Below are positions 47,640 to 58,994 of a stretch of DNA of 64,000 nucleotides, piece by piece. The notes below the pieces were generated by a model that was not told where the DNA came from, made no database searches, and was given only the letters and a program-made list of their open reading frames with translations. A program made the position numbers and the translations under genes. Origin of the DNA: Thelonectria olida (lineage: Eukaryota > Ascomycota > Sordariomycetes > Hypocreales > Nectriaceae); NCBI GenBank assembly GCA_020736575.1, contig JAGPYM010000002.1:496001-560000 (forward strand). Reading direction: 5' to 3'. Every line of letters begins with the position of its first letter. Position 1 is the first letter of the stretch.

Positions 47640-48575
47640 TTACTCCCATCGGTATGACGTTCCGTCGTCGTACATCACACGATGACGGCCACCAGGGCTG
47701 ACGCTGCCTCGCGACATGCGCTCCTTGAGGCGGATGCGCTGAGCCTCGTCTTCCTTCTGGCGGGCGCGCTCCTCGCGGCGAGCCTCCTTCTTGAGTTCGG
47801 ATTCAGGGTCGTAGAGAACTTCGACGGCGGGGCGCTTGTATGTGGACGCGCGCTTCAGAGCAGGCGCCATGGGCACCGCAGGACGGTCAGAGATCTCGCG
47901 GTTGGCCTTGACAATGCGCGAGTTGAAGCGCTGCTTGCGCATCTCCTCCTCCTCGTGCTTGAGCTCGCGCTCGCGGCGGCGGCGGCGCTTCTCCTCGTCG
48001 TCTGAGTGGTGCGAGCTGGAAGAGGTGTGGCGCGAGTGAGATCCGCGAGGCCGGCGGTCGTTGGCGACGACTTCAATCTGGACGCGGTTGTTGCGCTCGT
48101 CGTTGAGGACGACGGGCCGGCGGTGGCTGGACTCGCCGTATGTGTTGCTGTTGGGAGAGGCGGGGACGGACCAGTTCTGAGGCGGCGTGCGAGGCGTGGG
48201 CGGGCTGTCGACCACGACGATGTGCTCGCGGCGGCGCTCGCGGCGGTTCAGGTCGAGGACCTTCTGGCCGTTGATGTAGATGCCAGAAGAGCGGTTCTTC
48301 TTTTTGCTCGAGGAGCTGCCAAAGGATCGGTCCGAGTCGTCTCCAGAGCGGTAGATGGGTGTCGAGGGAGGGAGAGGGCTGTACTGAGGAGTGGGAGGAA
48401 GCTGGGAGTAGGGAGCTGAGGTGCTAAAGTTGACTGGCTGAGGAGGGTACTCGAAGATGGCCGGGCTGGCGCAAGGCGAGCCGCGGAGAGCCTTCTCGCA
48501 AGCGACCACATCGCCGTACTTGGCCTCCCGGTAGCCGTCGGGGTAGACGTAGGTGTAGATGTTCTGAGTGCACAT
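47640..48575 (-). CDS. Conserved-looking charged protein of unknown function
   Basis: The product is 311 aa from ATG 48575 (MCTQNIYTYVYPDGYRE); the frame continues upstream only to a TTG codon. The N terminus is compact with several aromatic residues and two cysteines. The middle is Pro/Ser-rich (QLPPTPQYSPLPPSTP, VDSPPTPRTPPQNW). From about residue 190 it is very charged: a His/Ser-rich patch, a long Arg/Glu run (EEKRRRRRERELKHEEEE), and a predicted helical coiled region near the end (KKEARREERARQKEDEAQ), closing with VMYDDGTSYRWE. There is no signal or membrane segment. The composition suggests a nuclear or RNA/cytoskeleton-associated, largely disordered protein, but no function is assigned. 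Confidence 0.75.
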   Translation of the reverse strand: MCTQNIYTYVYPDGYREAKYGDVVACEKALRGSPCASPAIFEYPPQPVNFSTSAPYSQLPPTPQYSPLPPSTPIYRSGDDSDRSFGSSSSKKKNRSSGIYINGQKVLDLNRRERRREHIVVVDSPPTPRTPPQNWSVPASPNSNTYGESSHRRPVVLNDERNNRVQIEVVANDRRPRGSHSRHTSSSSHHSDDEEKRRRRRERELKHEEEEMRKQRFNSRIVKANREISDRPAVPMAPALKRASTYKRPAVEVLYDPESELKKEARREERARQKEDEAQRIRLKERMSRGSVSPGGRHRVMYDDGTSYRWE

Positions 48576-51500
48576 TGTGTCGGTGTTTAACGTATGAGGG
48601 CGCTGGTTGCGCGGGGTTGGAACAGGAGGGTGCTCCTGGATGATGACTGGCGGGAGATGAGAGAATCTCACGGCGCGAGGGCGATCAGATATAATGCGAT
48701 GCTCGGGAGTAGACAACTTGGTGTCCGTAGCTGTCAATGGGTTGTGTTGTTGTATCGATCGAGCGTCTTCAGTTGTGGGAAGTGAAGATGTTCTTATAGA
48801 AGAATGAGGATCGAGGTCGAGTTGGTTGCTGTAGGTGAGGGTTGTTGATAGCTTTGTAAGTGCTCAATGGATGAGAGAAGTGATGCCTGGGAAAGAAGGA
48901 GGAAGGTGGGTGGGAAGTCGAGGGGATTAAGTAGTAATCGACTGAATGTACTGTGATACTGGAAGATGAAATGTAAAATGTGCGGAAATGTGAGAGGAAT
49001 TGGTGCCTTAAGAAGTATCGCGACACAATTGCGCGTGAAGGACGATATATAAAAAAGTGTGAGATGGTATCCTGGCCAAACACGCCCCCCTCCCTCGCTC
49101 CCTCCCACTAACTGCTGGTCCCTTGTCCGAAAGCCGTTTCTGCCTACCAGTCCGCCGTGACTGGGAGTGCGGCTGTTGCGCCCCAGGCCGCCAGTGCAAC
49201 CCGTCCTACTCCATCGCAAGACACACACCCCTCCCTGGCCTCCCCCACCATGGACCTCGATGGGCGGCCGTGATAGGCCCCCGAGCGCGTGAATGGAACT
49301 CGCTGCAGGTACGTACCTTCTCTCCGTGGAATGGGCTGGGCGACAGCCTGGGAATTCTGGCCCCCAAAACCCACCGAAGTCTGTCTGGCCCATGGCAGGC
49401 CGATGACTCCCTCTCTCCAGCCCACACACACCACACGAGCCCTCACACGCCTTTCCCAGCACCAGGAAATGACAATGGAAAGACAGGGAAGACACACTGT
49501 GGAGCGGTTCCCATCAGGAGGGCCAATGGGCAGTGTAACTGAGCCACGGCCGTCCCCTGCCTTGTCGCGGGTACGTTTTCCTCTCCCTCTCATGGCCCTC
49601 TTCTGAAGCCATTGCGGCTGTTGGATCCCTCGGCCTACAGTGTGCCCTTCGGGCTACACGCACTGCTGGATATCGTGCATGAAGAAGGCTCAATAAACTC
49701 CAACGGACAAGGACCAGGACATCCGCCTGGAGAGAAATGGTCCCCGCGACACGGCGATCGACAAGCGGGAGTACGCGCCCTCCCGGAGTTTAGACATGTT
49801 GAACCAACATCAGAATAGGTTCTAGGACTGTCTCAACCACTCGTGTCGTCTAGCCGCGAGGAAAATACTGTTCTTGTTGCTGGTGATGCGGCTGCCGAAC
49901 AGGCGGCCCTCGCTGAAACCACTTCGCTCCCCCTTCTACTTCCACACACTAAGAATAACCTCACAAAACCAGCGACTCTATTTTCTGCGTCCACCAGTTC
50001 TAGTTTCCATATTAGCGGAATGAATCTATTTTCATGTACCGCCATCACAAAAGGACAAGCAGAGGCGGCTCATTCCGGCGGAGAAGTACACGATTATGGC
50101 TTTCTCTGTCCTGAGTTAGGTGACTGACTCTATCTTCACCACGCCAACGACGCTTTAGATCGCACTTACGGAAAGTCCCATCGTAGAAGACAGTTTGACT
50201 CTCTACCGGTTGACTGAAGGTATCATGGGGCCAGTTCCTACATGAGGAAGACGGTTGCTCGATCGGCATTGACTCACAACGGGTTTCCGAGATGCACCAA
50301 CGGGGGGACGATGGGGGCACACCCCTCCCGGCCGCCTCTCAGGCCAATCGTCCTACAAAGTCACGTCAGGCACAGTCGAAGTTCGGTGTGTGGTGTGTAA
50401 GGAAAAGCCAAATAATGCGCGTGCTCTGTCCTAGCCCGCAGTGGTTTGCAGAAGCGTCCTCGCAAATGGAGCCAGGAGGCTGCCATCATTCGCCCAAGGA
50501 CGAGGGCCCTTTCTCGACAATCTTCAGCGCCAGCAGCCGGCCCCTGCGCTGCAAGGGCAGGCGAGAGAGAGAGCGCTGTGTGGGCTGTGCCCTCTGTCGC
50601 ACACCCCTGTCTTTCCCTCCAAGGCTCTGGAGGCTTGGACAGTGTCTGGCCTGTTTCCGACAAGCGGCAGCTTCACAGCCTCCGCCGCCAGTACTTGGAT
50701 CTCACACTACGGACAAGTGCACAGCCTTGCATCAAGCCTCTGCGAAAGGCTTCATTTCCATCATTGATCTCATAGTGAGGAGAATGAATCCTTGATGACC
50801 GATTGGATGCCTCTCATTGATTATCTACTAAGCCACCACGATCGAACCCGACGGGAACTAAAGCAAAAAGCTCACATGGGTGATGACGAACATGGAGTAT
50901 GCTAGTCATCCAAGAGACACGGCGAGAACTAACAACAAGCCACTCATCGGATGGATCAGATCTTGGTTCACTTTCGAAAGTGTACATGACCATTGTTCTC
51001 CTGTGCGAAAACCAGGGAGCCGCGAAATACCGCAGTCCCTCCGACTTGGGTCAGTCAGATTGCCACAACGGGCGGAATTAACTGCCCTGTCTTTTCGTGA
51101 ATAGCTTCAGCCTGGAGCAAGGCCAGTTGCAATGCGGCCCCCAATGCCCAACAGTTTTCGCGCACTTGTGAACAAAAGATCCAAACTGGCTCTCTAGGAC
51201 CTTGCGGAACAATCCGCGACACCGGTCCGGTTACTCATGATGGCATAGCGAACGGGCACATGCCAGAAGCGGCCAGAATTCCCAATTCCTCGCCGTACTA
51301 TCCACCTTGGCGTAACGGCTAGCTCGAGGCGTGGGAGAAGTGTATCGGTTCCTGATGCGGAGGGAAACACTTGGGAGCATCTCACGACCTTGTCGCTGCC
51401 ATGTCGCTGATTGGATCGTGGCAGCCATCTTTCACCATTGTCCATTGTGCCTCACTGCGATCCACCGTGTCTCGTAAGACAGATGAAACGAAAAATTTGA

Positions 51501-53667
51501 AATGAGCAAATGACGGGTCTTCCGCACCACGACTTGCCATCAGGTTTTTTTTCTTGCACTTCATACACCCTCAAGGACGCCTTGTTGCAACTCTTGATTA
51601 TCAAGCCAGCAGTCTCTACGCCCGCGTGGCGCCGGATGCGAAGTGACGCGTTCACTTCACACGCAAATAGACGAGCAGAGGAGGCAGAAAACGGCCCCCA
51701 ACTCCAAGGCTCCGTCGGCCCCCAAGAAACCTGCCCTGGGAGGGCTCGGCGGCCTCCCGCAGCTGATTTGAGCCAATGGATTGTGCTGCTGTGGGAAAAT
51801 CGCCTTGCCTCTCTTACAATGGCCTCCTGCATCGAAGTTTTGCTCTGTGCCTGAAGCCCACCAACATACGGATTTCGGTAGAGGTGGTGATGTCCGAGAT
51901 GGTGTTGAGGCTCGACTTGGACAATCAACCCCCCTGCCAGTGGAAAGGTGGCAATGTTCGTTTCAGAGCCCCAGAGACAAGGGACCCAATGGCAACGGCC
52001 TGGGTACTGGGTCTCGAGAGTCAGCCCTGTGAGGCATTCCCAGCCAAGGGCAGAGTTGGGCCCAGCACTGCCCTCTTGGCCGTCTTCTGCCGCCGTCATG
52101 TCACGCCGTGGCCCGTCTGCCAGTTCTTGGTCGGGGCCGCCGGTTCCCTCTCCACAGCGCCATCCACGCGCGCGGATTCGCCAGCCCTGAGGTCTTGAGA
52201 GACGGGACAGTGGAGTTTTCTTGCCTGTCTTTGGAGATTTCAGGGAAATCGTGGCAATGAGGAAGAATTGTTTGTTGACCTCGTTTGGGCCTGTTCGCTA
52301 ATCGACCTCAACCCTCATTTCGCTTCGTAGCCCTACGGGGAAAAATCAACTTCGTCACGCCTGGCACTGATTGCTGAAAATACACTCTTTTCTAAAAATA
52401 CTAACTTAGTCGGATCCCTCCTAAAGTGCCGCCTTGAGAATACGTATGTCATTGCGGAAACTCTCGTTTTGCCGCTGCTGATCATGTCGGAACCAACACA
52501 ACTAATTTTAGGAAAAAGACTGAACTGAAGGAGACGAAAGCGATCGGTGATGATTCTTGGGGTGTGTCCATCATGGTAAGTGAGTGAGTCCTCATAATTT
52601 GCACTCCTTGTCGGCTGGCGCCTGTTCCATCCATCGTCAATCCACATTGTGTTTCACTTTTGGCTACTATTTCGAGACATGCATTCCTCCAAGACAAAAT
52701 GGGAAGCCGAACAAGAACAAAAAGGGAAACAAAATGTCTGGCGTCGTAAAGTGGTTGCATTGTCGCAAGACACTGATGCCATATTTGTCGTTTTAAGCGC
52801 CCTCGCACTTACACATCCATGGCACTATCGTCGTTTCACGCTTGGCCCGCGATTCGAGCCAACATACCGTTCTCTCGGGACGACGAGAAAGGAAAGTGTC
52901 AGGCTTGGTGCGGGCCGCGATTGCGCAACGACGAGACTATTGACGGATGGGAGTTAATAACTGCTGTCTATACTCGAGTTGCAAGCGCGCTCTTAGCCAG
53001 CGGCTACCGTCGTGTTTCACGCTTGGTCGCCGTTTCGAGCCGTGAACCGTTCTTTTGGGATGCCATCGGAATCACGAGATCATCGGGGTCCACTGTCCTT
53101 TTGAGAGGTCGCAGAGAATACCTGGATTTCCGCTGCACGGCGCTTGCAGGCTAATGAATTATGCAGCTCAAGTTTGAGGTTGTCGCGATAGACGAGTCGT
53201 CTGGTGCTGTGATTTGCGTGTTGGTTGACTTCGGCCGAAGGGCTATGCAGAAGAGAACTCTCCGTCATGATATTAATCTTGCTATTTTTTGCTTGTATTT
53301 TACATGGACACCCCATTCTAAAGAACGTGTTGACGAGACCGAGTGGTTCAATCACATGAATAGCATGCAGTGCGTACATGCCGGCCATTGTTAAGCGCCT
53401 ACGGACCGGCCACAATGATGTAGGGTAATCACTATAGCAAAGGAGAGAGCTCAGGAAGACGGCGAAACTGAGGGTTCGTTAGGAAACATTGTATTAACTC
53501 TGATGAATTTCTAGATTTATTTATTCCTTGTTCAGTGCTGAACGCTCAATTGAATGCGTGTGTCTCACGAAACTGCTTGTAGTGGTTGAGCGATTGGTAT
53601 ACTCGTACTTCTAACACAAAGAAAATCAACGCTCTTCGCTACATCATCAAAATGATCTTCTACTTCA
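48576..53667. other. Gene-free stretch of 5.1 kb
   Basis: This starts with the promoter of the charged protein. Frames (49144-49593 minus, 50292-50795, 51452-52099 minus and others) have no motifs and shadow each other on both strands. A duplicated ~55-bp segment lies at 52826-52880 and 53005-53060. Confidence 0.5.
52826..53060 (+). repeat. Pair of diverged ~55-bp direct repeats
   Basis: The segment from 52826 (TCGTCGTTTCACGCTTGGCC) to CCGTTCTCTCGGGA matches 53005 (ACCGTCGTGTTTCACGCTTG) to CCGTTCTTTTGGGA. Both share TTTCACGCTTGG, TTCGAGCC and ACCGTTCT in order. The start-to-start distance is about 180 bp. Homology outside this segment is not evident. Confidence 0.65.
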
Positions 53668-55998
53668 TCACTCATAAAGTTGTCTTGCCTTGACCTTGAT
53701 GGCCTCTCCAGCCTCCCCGGGAGCCAACCACGTAAACCCTCTCGACAAAGCGCCCACCCTCACCCCAATTCGAATCATGCTCGGCTGCTTCAACACCACC
53801 GTCACCTCGTCCGTAATCTTGCCCTCTTCCCATGAAAAGGTCAACGCCAACCACCCCGAAACCCGAACATCCTGAACGTGGCCGCTCGACCACTCAACGG
53901 GACACGCTGGCAGCAAGTGCACGCCCACGTACCGCCCGCGCTCGTCGTGGTGGTGTTTCGATTGCACCAGACACTCGACGATGCCCGCACACCCGCCAAA
54001 GTTGCCGTCGATTTGGAACGGCGGGTGGTTGTCCAGCATATTGGGCAGCGTCGAGCCGGAGAGCAGCTGCTCCATGTGAAGACCACAGCCCTTGGCGTCG
54101 CGCAGCCGCGCGTGCAGGGAGAGCAGCCACGCGCGACTCCATCCCGTGTGTCCGCCGCCGTGCGCCGCTCGGCGCTCCAGAACCTTCTTCGCGGCCGCCG
54201 AGAGCCCCGGAGCCGTGTCGGGGTGGATCAGCTTGCCCGGGTACAGCGCGAAGAGGTGCGAGACGTGGCGGTGGCCGGGTTCGTGCTCGGCGTAGTTGTT
54301 CAGGCCCCATTCTTGGATGAGGGAGTCCTGGTTGATGGCGATGGGCGAGAGTCGCGGGGCGAGGGGGTTGGGAGGATGCAGGATGTCGCTGACTTTTTGG
54401 GCGAGGTCGTCGCGCATCTTGCCGGACAGGTTCTTGTGGCATTCTAGGTAGTGCCGAAAGGCGACAGAGATGATGCTCGTGTCGATGGTCGAGCCCTCGC
54501 AGAGGATGCCGAGGGCACCGTCGCTCGACATGAACGTGTTCTCTGGAGAGACAGACGGAGACGTCACGAGGTGCTTCCCATCTTTGGAGAGCGTGAGGAA
54601 GTCGAGGATGAACTCGATGCACCCCTCCAGCAACACGGCTATGCGTCTCAGAGTCGACGGGTCCCAGTGGTACTCGAGCTTGTCCATGGCCTCGACGCAG
54701 AGCCAAACTCCCCCCAAAGGCCACAGCGTCGACGGCATCCAGCGATCGGCAGGATCCGTATCGGCCCAGATGTCCGTGTTGTGGTGAGCGCACCACCCCC
54801 TGCACCCGTACATGGCCTTTGCCGTCTGTCGCCCTCTGACAGCCATGCGCTCCAGGAGATCCAGCAAGGGCAGCGCGCACTCGTGCAGCCCCGTGGGGCC
54901 AACGGGCCAGTAGTTCATCTGGAGATTGATATTGATGGTGTACTTGCCGCCCCACGGCGGCGAGAACGAAGGGTTCCAGATGCCCTGGAGATTCGCGGGC
55001 AAGGCCTTGGGCGCGTCGCGGCTGGACGAGATGAGGAGGTAGCGGCCGTAGTTGTGGTAGAGGGCGACGAGGCCAGGGTCGCGCAGGTGCTTGATGCGGT
55101 GATCTGTGGGAATGTTGGACGCGTCGGGCCACAGCCGAAGACTGATCCTCCCGAAGAGGGCTCGGTAGTCTTGGACGTGGGCGTCGACGAGCTGGTCCCA
55201 CGTCTTGGACAGGGCCGCGTCGACGTTGCGCCTTGCTTCCAGTTCGGGGTCTGCGTGTCGATACGTCGTGTGCGCGCCAATGGCAATGATGCATGAAGAG
55301 GCCTGGACGACGAGACTGTTCCCGATGGCCACGACGGACCCGGTCTCGGACACCTTGACGCCCAGCACCATGCACAAACGATTGCTGTCGCGGCCGCCGG
55401 GCGTAGCGTGCAAGACGATTCTCTCGTCGCCCGAGTGAATGCTATCAAGAAACTCGTTCGAGTCCCATTCCTGCTCGCCGACACGCGTCAAGCGTATGAC
55501 GAAGCGAACGGGCTCAGACGATGTGACCCGAGTGAGCAGCACGCTGTCTGGGAAGCTGGCAAAGCTCTGTCTCTCGTGCGCAACGCCATCGTCATGCTGG
55601 TACTTGACAGTATGCACAGCGGAGCCGACGTCGAGAGCGCGGCGATAGTTGGTCACGTCCTGGTGCTTGAACTCGATGTGACAGGACCCGAGCGGCTCAT
55701 AGTGTCGCATGCTCGCAGGCGTCGCGAAAAACGCCGTGCGCACCAGCTCCTCGGCCTCTGCGTGCTTCTCATCGCGGATGAGCTGTCGCAGCGTGCCCAG
55801 GTGCTTGAAGGCGTCCCTGGGGGTCCTGTCTTGAGGCCCGCCGTACCAGACCGAGTCCTCGTTGAGCTGCCAGAGCTCTGTGGACGGACGGCCGTGGATC
55901 ATGGCTCCGAGCCGGCCATTGCCGATGGGGAGGGCCTGAGCCCACTCGGTGCTCGGAGCCGAGTAGTGGAGATGGAGATGTTGATCCTCGGGGGTCAT
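53668..55998 (-). CDS. Alpha-L-fucosidase, glycoside hydrolase family 95
   Basis: The product is 776 aa, single exon, from ATG 55998 (MTPEDQHLHL); the frame upstream opens only with TTG. GH95 signatures in order are ALPIGNGRLGAMIHG and LNEDSVWYGG at the N-terminal beta domain, NLQGIWNPSFSPPWGGKYT, INLQMNYWP, HHNTDIW (catalytic Asn pair region), SPSVSPENTF (general-acid Glu), GHRHVSHLFALYPG, and PFQIDGNFGG (base-activating Asp region). GH95 enzymes remove alpha-1,2-linked fucose, or galactose in some members, with inversion. There is no signal peptide, so this copy appears intracellular, acting on imported oligosaccharides. It is divergent to an MFS sugar transporter 0.9 kb away, which fits that reading. 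High GC makes long open frames on all strands here. Confidence 0.95.
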   Translation of the reverse strand: MTPEDQHLHLHYSAPSTEWAQALPIGNGRLGAMIHGRPSTELWQLNEDSVWYGGPQDRTPRDAFKHLGTLRQLIRDEKHAEAEELVRTAFFATPASMRHYEPLGSCHIEFKHQDVTNYRRALDVGSAVHTVKYQHDDGVAHERQSFASFPDSVLLTRVTSSEPVRFVIRLTRVGEQEWDSNEFLDSIHSGDERIVLHATPGGRDSNRLCMVLGVKVSETGSVVAIGNSLVVQASSCIIAIGAHTTYRHADPELEARRNVDAALSKTWDQLVDAHVQDYRALFGRISLRLWPDASNIPTDHRIKHLRDPGLVALYHNYGRYLLISSSRDAPKALPANLQGIWNPSFSPPWGGKYTININLQMNYWPVGPTGLHECALPLLDLLERMAVRGRQTAKAMYGCRGWCAHHNTDIWADTDPADRWMPSTLWPLGGVWLCVEAMDKLEYHWDPSTLRRIAVLLEGCIEFILDFLTLSKDGKHLVTSPSVSPENTFMSSDGALGILCEGSTIDTSIISVAFRHYLECHKNLSGKMRDDLAQKVSDILHPPNPLAPRLSPIAINQDSLIQEWGLNNYAEHEPGHRHVSHLFALYPGKLIHPDTAPGLSAAAKKVLERRAAHGGGHTGWSRAWLLSLHARLRDAKGCGLHMEQLLSGSTLPNMLDNHPPFQIDGNFGGCAGIVECLVQSKHHHDERGRYVGVHLLPACPVEWSSGHVQDVRVSGWLALTFSWEEGKITDEVTVVLKQPSMIRIGVRVGALSRGFTWLAPGEAGEAIKVKARQLYE

Positions 55999-56914
55999 TG
56001 TCTCTAGGTCCAAGTTGTGCTTTTCGGAGGGAGAGGGGAGGATGCAAGGCCCGAATTGCCGCAGGACAAGTCAAAGTAATTGGTCCAACGACCCCAAGAA
56101 ATGCGACTGTTGGTAGCACTAACAGGCAAAGGTCCCTCTATTGTACGAATATCCGCAGGCTCTTTTCTGCCAGGTGAATCATCTGACGGGGCACATTTGC
56201 CGGGTTCGACGATGGCGGCGCCGGGTAAATTCCCCAGGTTCTCTGGCTCTGGGCTGAAGTCTGGGGGATCAGTTGATGCTGCTGAGGGGAGATTGTTGTA
56301 TGGATGGAAAAACTGGGATCGGCTGTTCCTTTTGATGCGGGGGGCCCCTGGTCGACTGGTCAAGCCGGTGTATGCAAGGCAAAGGCTCTTGGACCTCTCG
56401 AAGCGCAGCCAATGGAAGCGCGGCGAGCCCCCTCTCTTTCCCCGGCTCGTGGTGTTGAGCTCGCCATGGGAAGCGTTGCCGTGATGGCTTCACGGCCCAG
56501 TAGCCCGGGGAATCCCCACCATTTGTACGCCAGCGGAACCATGAATGAGGGGGAATGTTGAGTTGAACCGGCAATGTATCGGTCGATGTTGATCAGCGGT
56601 GCAGGCTCAGAGTTGCATTTATCCATACATGTCCTGCGAATAGCCAGTAATTGGTCTTGTAAGCGCTGCGTAGAAATGCCGACGAGGCTAAAGGTAGCAT
56701 CGCATATCGTCCTGCTGGGATTGAAGCATTGCCGTTCCATTCTATATAAGTCATCTTGCAATCCGAGCTTCGTTTGACAGGAACCACCTGTTTTAGTCGA
56801 GCTCAATTATAGGGACTTTACTCAGAGGGACCTCACTTACAGGGACCTCACTCATAGGGATCTCACTCACAGGGGACCTCAGCTTTTTACTCATCTTGGA
56901 AAGACACTCTCGAT
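55999..56914. promoter_or_regulatory. Shared divergent promoter of GH95 and the sugar transporter
   Basis: The 916 bp between the two ATGs hold no gene. SYGGRG-type sites that fit the carbon-repressor CreA consensus occur at 56232-56237, 56261-56266, 56338-56343 and 56505-56510. Such sites are short and frequent, so function is only suggested. A TATATAAG lies near 56740-56752 on the transporter side. A five-unit tandem repeat sits just before the transporter start. Confidence 0.55.
56811..56885 (+). repeat. Five 15-bp tandem repeats just upstream of the MFS start
   Basis: The exact 15-bp period gives units at 56811, 56826, 56841, 56856 and 56871: AGGGACTTTACTCAG, AGGGACCTCACTTAC, AGGGACCTCACTCAT, AGGGATCTCACTCAC and AGGGGACCTCAGCTT. 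The consensus is AGGGACCTCACTCAC. The array ends 29 bp before the transporter ATG, so it is probably in the 5' leader or core promoter. Confidence 0.9.
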
Positions 56915-58611
56915 ATGGCAGCGGGAGACGATAAACACGAGATCCACCACCGCGATGATATCGCCGCCGCCACCAAGCTCGGCGTCGATGTCGGCGAGGT
57001 CGTCGCCCATCGCATCACGGAGGATGACCTCCTGAGACAGTCCAGAGAGTCTCTCAGCATCTACTCATGGACTGGCCTCCGCATCTGCGGCATCATGGTC
57101 GTCATGGGCTTGAACCAGGCTGGTTATGGTGTCGATTGGGGCGTAATTGGAGGCATCAACGCATTCGATCGATGGCGCGACTACTACGGCTTCGAGGCAG
57201 CTGGTGTCATCATCAGCACCATCAACGCCCTCATGCAAATCGGTACCTTTGTCGGAGCGCCGTTCCTTGCTCTGAGCGATGTTATCGGTCGCAGAGGCAT
57301 CAACTTTGCCGGAAACCTCCTGACCGTCGTAGGCGCCTTCATGCAGGGGGCCGCGCCGAACCTGGCAACTCTCATGGCCGGCCGTCTCGTTCTCGGCTTT
57401 GGAACAGCGCTGTGCACGGCGCCTCAGTACGTCGCCGAGGTGGCTCCTGTGCACCTGCGAGGTCGCATTGTGGGCATCTTTGGCGCGTGTTTCCAGGTCG
57501 GCTCGCTGTTGATGATGGGAGTCATGATGGTCTTGACCAGGTGGGAGAGTGACTGGCAGTGGCGCACGGCGTTTTTCATCCAGGCCATCTTCCCCGGCTT
57601 GGTGTGCATCCTCATCTACTTGCTGTGTCCAGAGTCGCCTCGATATCTGGTCATGAAGGGCAAGGTCCAGAAGGCTCGCGAGGTCATTGCCAGGTACCAG
57701 ACGACACACAACGATATCAACGACCCCATTGTCGGAATGGTCGTTTCCCAGATTGAAGAGTCGCTCGAAACCTCTCGCACGACCCTCAGAGCCTCTTATG
57801 ACTTCCGCATCTTCTTCACCCGGACTGTTGGCTTCCGTACCGTCGTTCTCCTCATTTACTCCATCTTCCAACAGTGGAACGGAGGTGGAATTATTGGTAA
57901 GTATTGCTACGCGACTTTTGGTAAACTCAGGACACTAACAATTGTCTAGGATATTACCTCACACCTGCTCTTGAGACTGTTGGCATTAAGGGGACTCTAC
58001 CGCAGCTCGGCATCGGTCTTGGCTCAACTGGCTTGTACTTTGTCTTCACACTCTTCGGTGCCTACATCATCGACAAGTTCCGGCGACGAACCCTTATTTT
58101 TACCGGCATCATCCTGATTGTGATTTTCCAGACAGCCGTCACCATTACGAGTTGGAGATACAACGTCAGCCCATCCAAGACGAGTGCCGCCCTCATGGTT
58201 ACTTGGGTCTACTGTTTCCAGATTTGCAGCGCCAGTACCATCGCAACCATGCACAACCTATACCCCGTCGAAGTGCTCTCCCTATCCCTCCGTGCAAAGG
58301 GCATGGGTCTTTATGCCATGTTTCAAGGCGCCGCCGGCGTTGTGCACACGTACGGAATCGGCGTTGGCATTGCAAAGGTGGGCTACAAGATCTGGGTTGT
58401 GTACATTGTCTACAATGCCTTGCAAGGAATCATCGCATACTTCCTTTTCCCGGAGACGAGCAAGTTGTCGCTGGAGGAGATTGATACCATCTTTGAGACG
58501 CCCGGCGAGAATCCGGTCCCGATGTCGCTGAAGATCTATAAAGCGAGACAGGAGAAGGAGAGGATGGAGGCCGAGGCGGAAGCATCAGGGACTGATCGTG
58601 GGCTGGCTTAA
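56915..58611 (+). CDS. MFS sugar transporter (sugar-porter family)
   Basis: Two exons, 56915-57896 and 57950-58611 (53-nt intron, GTAAGT, ACTAAC branch, CTAG; phase 1, within GGGIIG-YYLTPAL), give 547 aa with 12 membrane segments. Sugar-porter hallmarks are LALSDVIGRRG after TM2, GRLVLGFGTAL in TM4, PESPRYLVMKG before the central loop, QQWNGGGIIGYY in TM7, DKFRRR, PVEVLSLSLRAKG and PETSKLSLEEID at the end. The closest recalled groups are fungal hexose/lactose permease-like carriers. The substrate is not readable from sequence. Position beside an intracellular alpha-fucosidase suggests uptake of fucose-containing or related oligosaccharides. The N-terminal ~50 residues are polar and acidic, cytosolic. 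Confidence 0.93.
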
Positions 58612-58994
58612 TTACATGAAGACTGAGGGGATGTCTGAAGTAGCCAAGTTTGCAAATCTCGAACACAGAGTCAAATCGGAACACAGAAGAGACTGCCTAC
58701 AGAAATGCCGTTAATGTCACCAATATCAAGAGAAACGCAGTTGAATAAGCTCCAAGTTTTTGATATGAGTCTTCAGGACCCTTCATTCTCTCTAGTCGAG
58801 TCGTGTTGCTAGAATGCCTATTCCATCCGATATGATAAAATGCTTCCTCCGACCGACTGATAATTCATCGCCATGCCCGCGTGATAATGTTTCCCCAAGC
58901 GGTTTGACTTGCCGAGTGATGATTCCATGTCCCAAACGTCCCAAATAGCCGGCTTCGTTTCCATTTACCACGCCTCGCCCATGTCCCCATTGCC
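58612..58994. other. Convergent 3' flanks
   Basis: This is a short non-coding gap between the transporter and the unknown 477-aa gene, which run toward each other. Nothing else is seen. Confidence 0.5.

Noticed and set aside
51452..52099. 215-codon minus-strand frame
   Set aside because: Shadowed by several plus-strand frames; composition rich in Gly, Ser, Trp without pattern.
53894..55375. 493-codon minus-strand frame and long plus-strand frames (53878-54447, 54451-55296, 55408-56007)
   Set aside because: They overlap the GH95 gene, whose high GC removes stops in all frames. The translations are Arg/Pro/Ala-rich without motifs.
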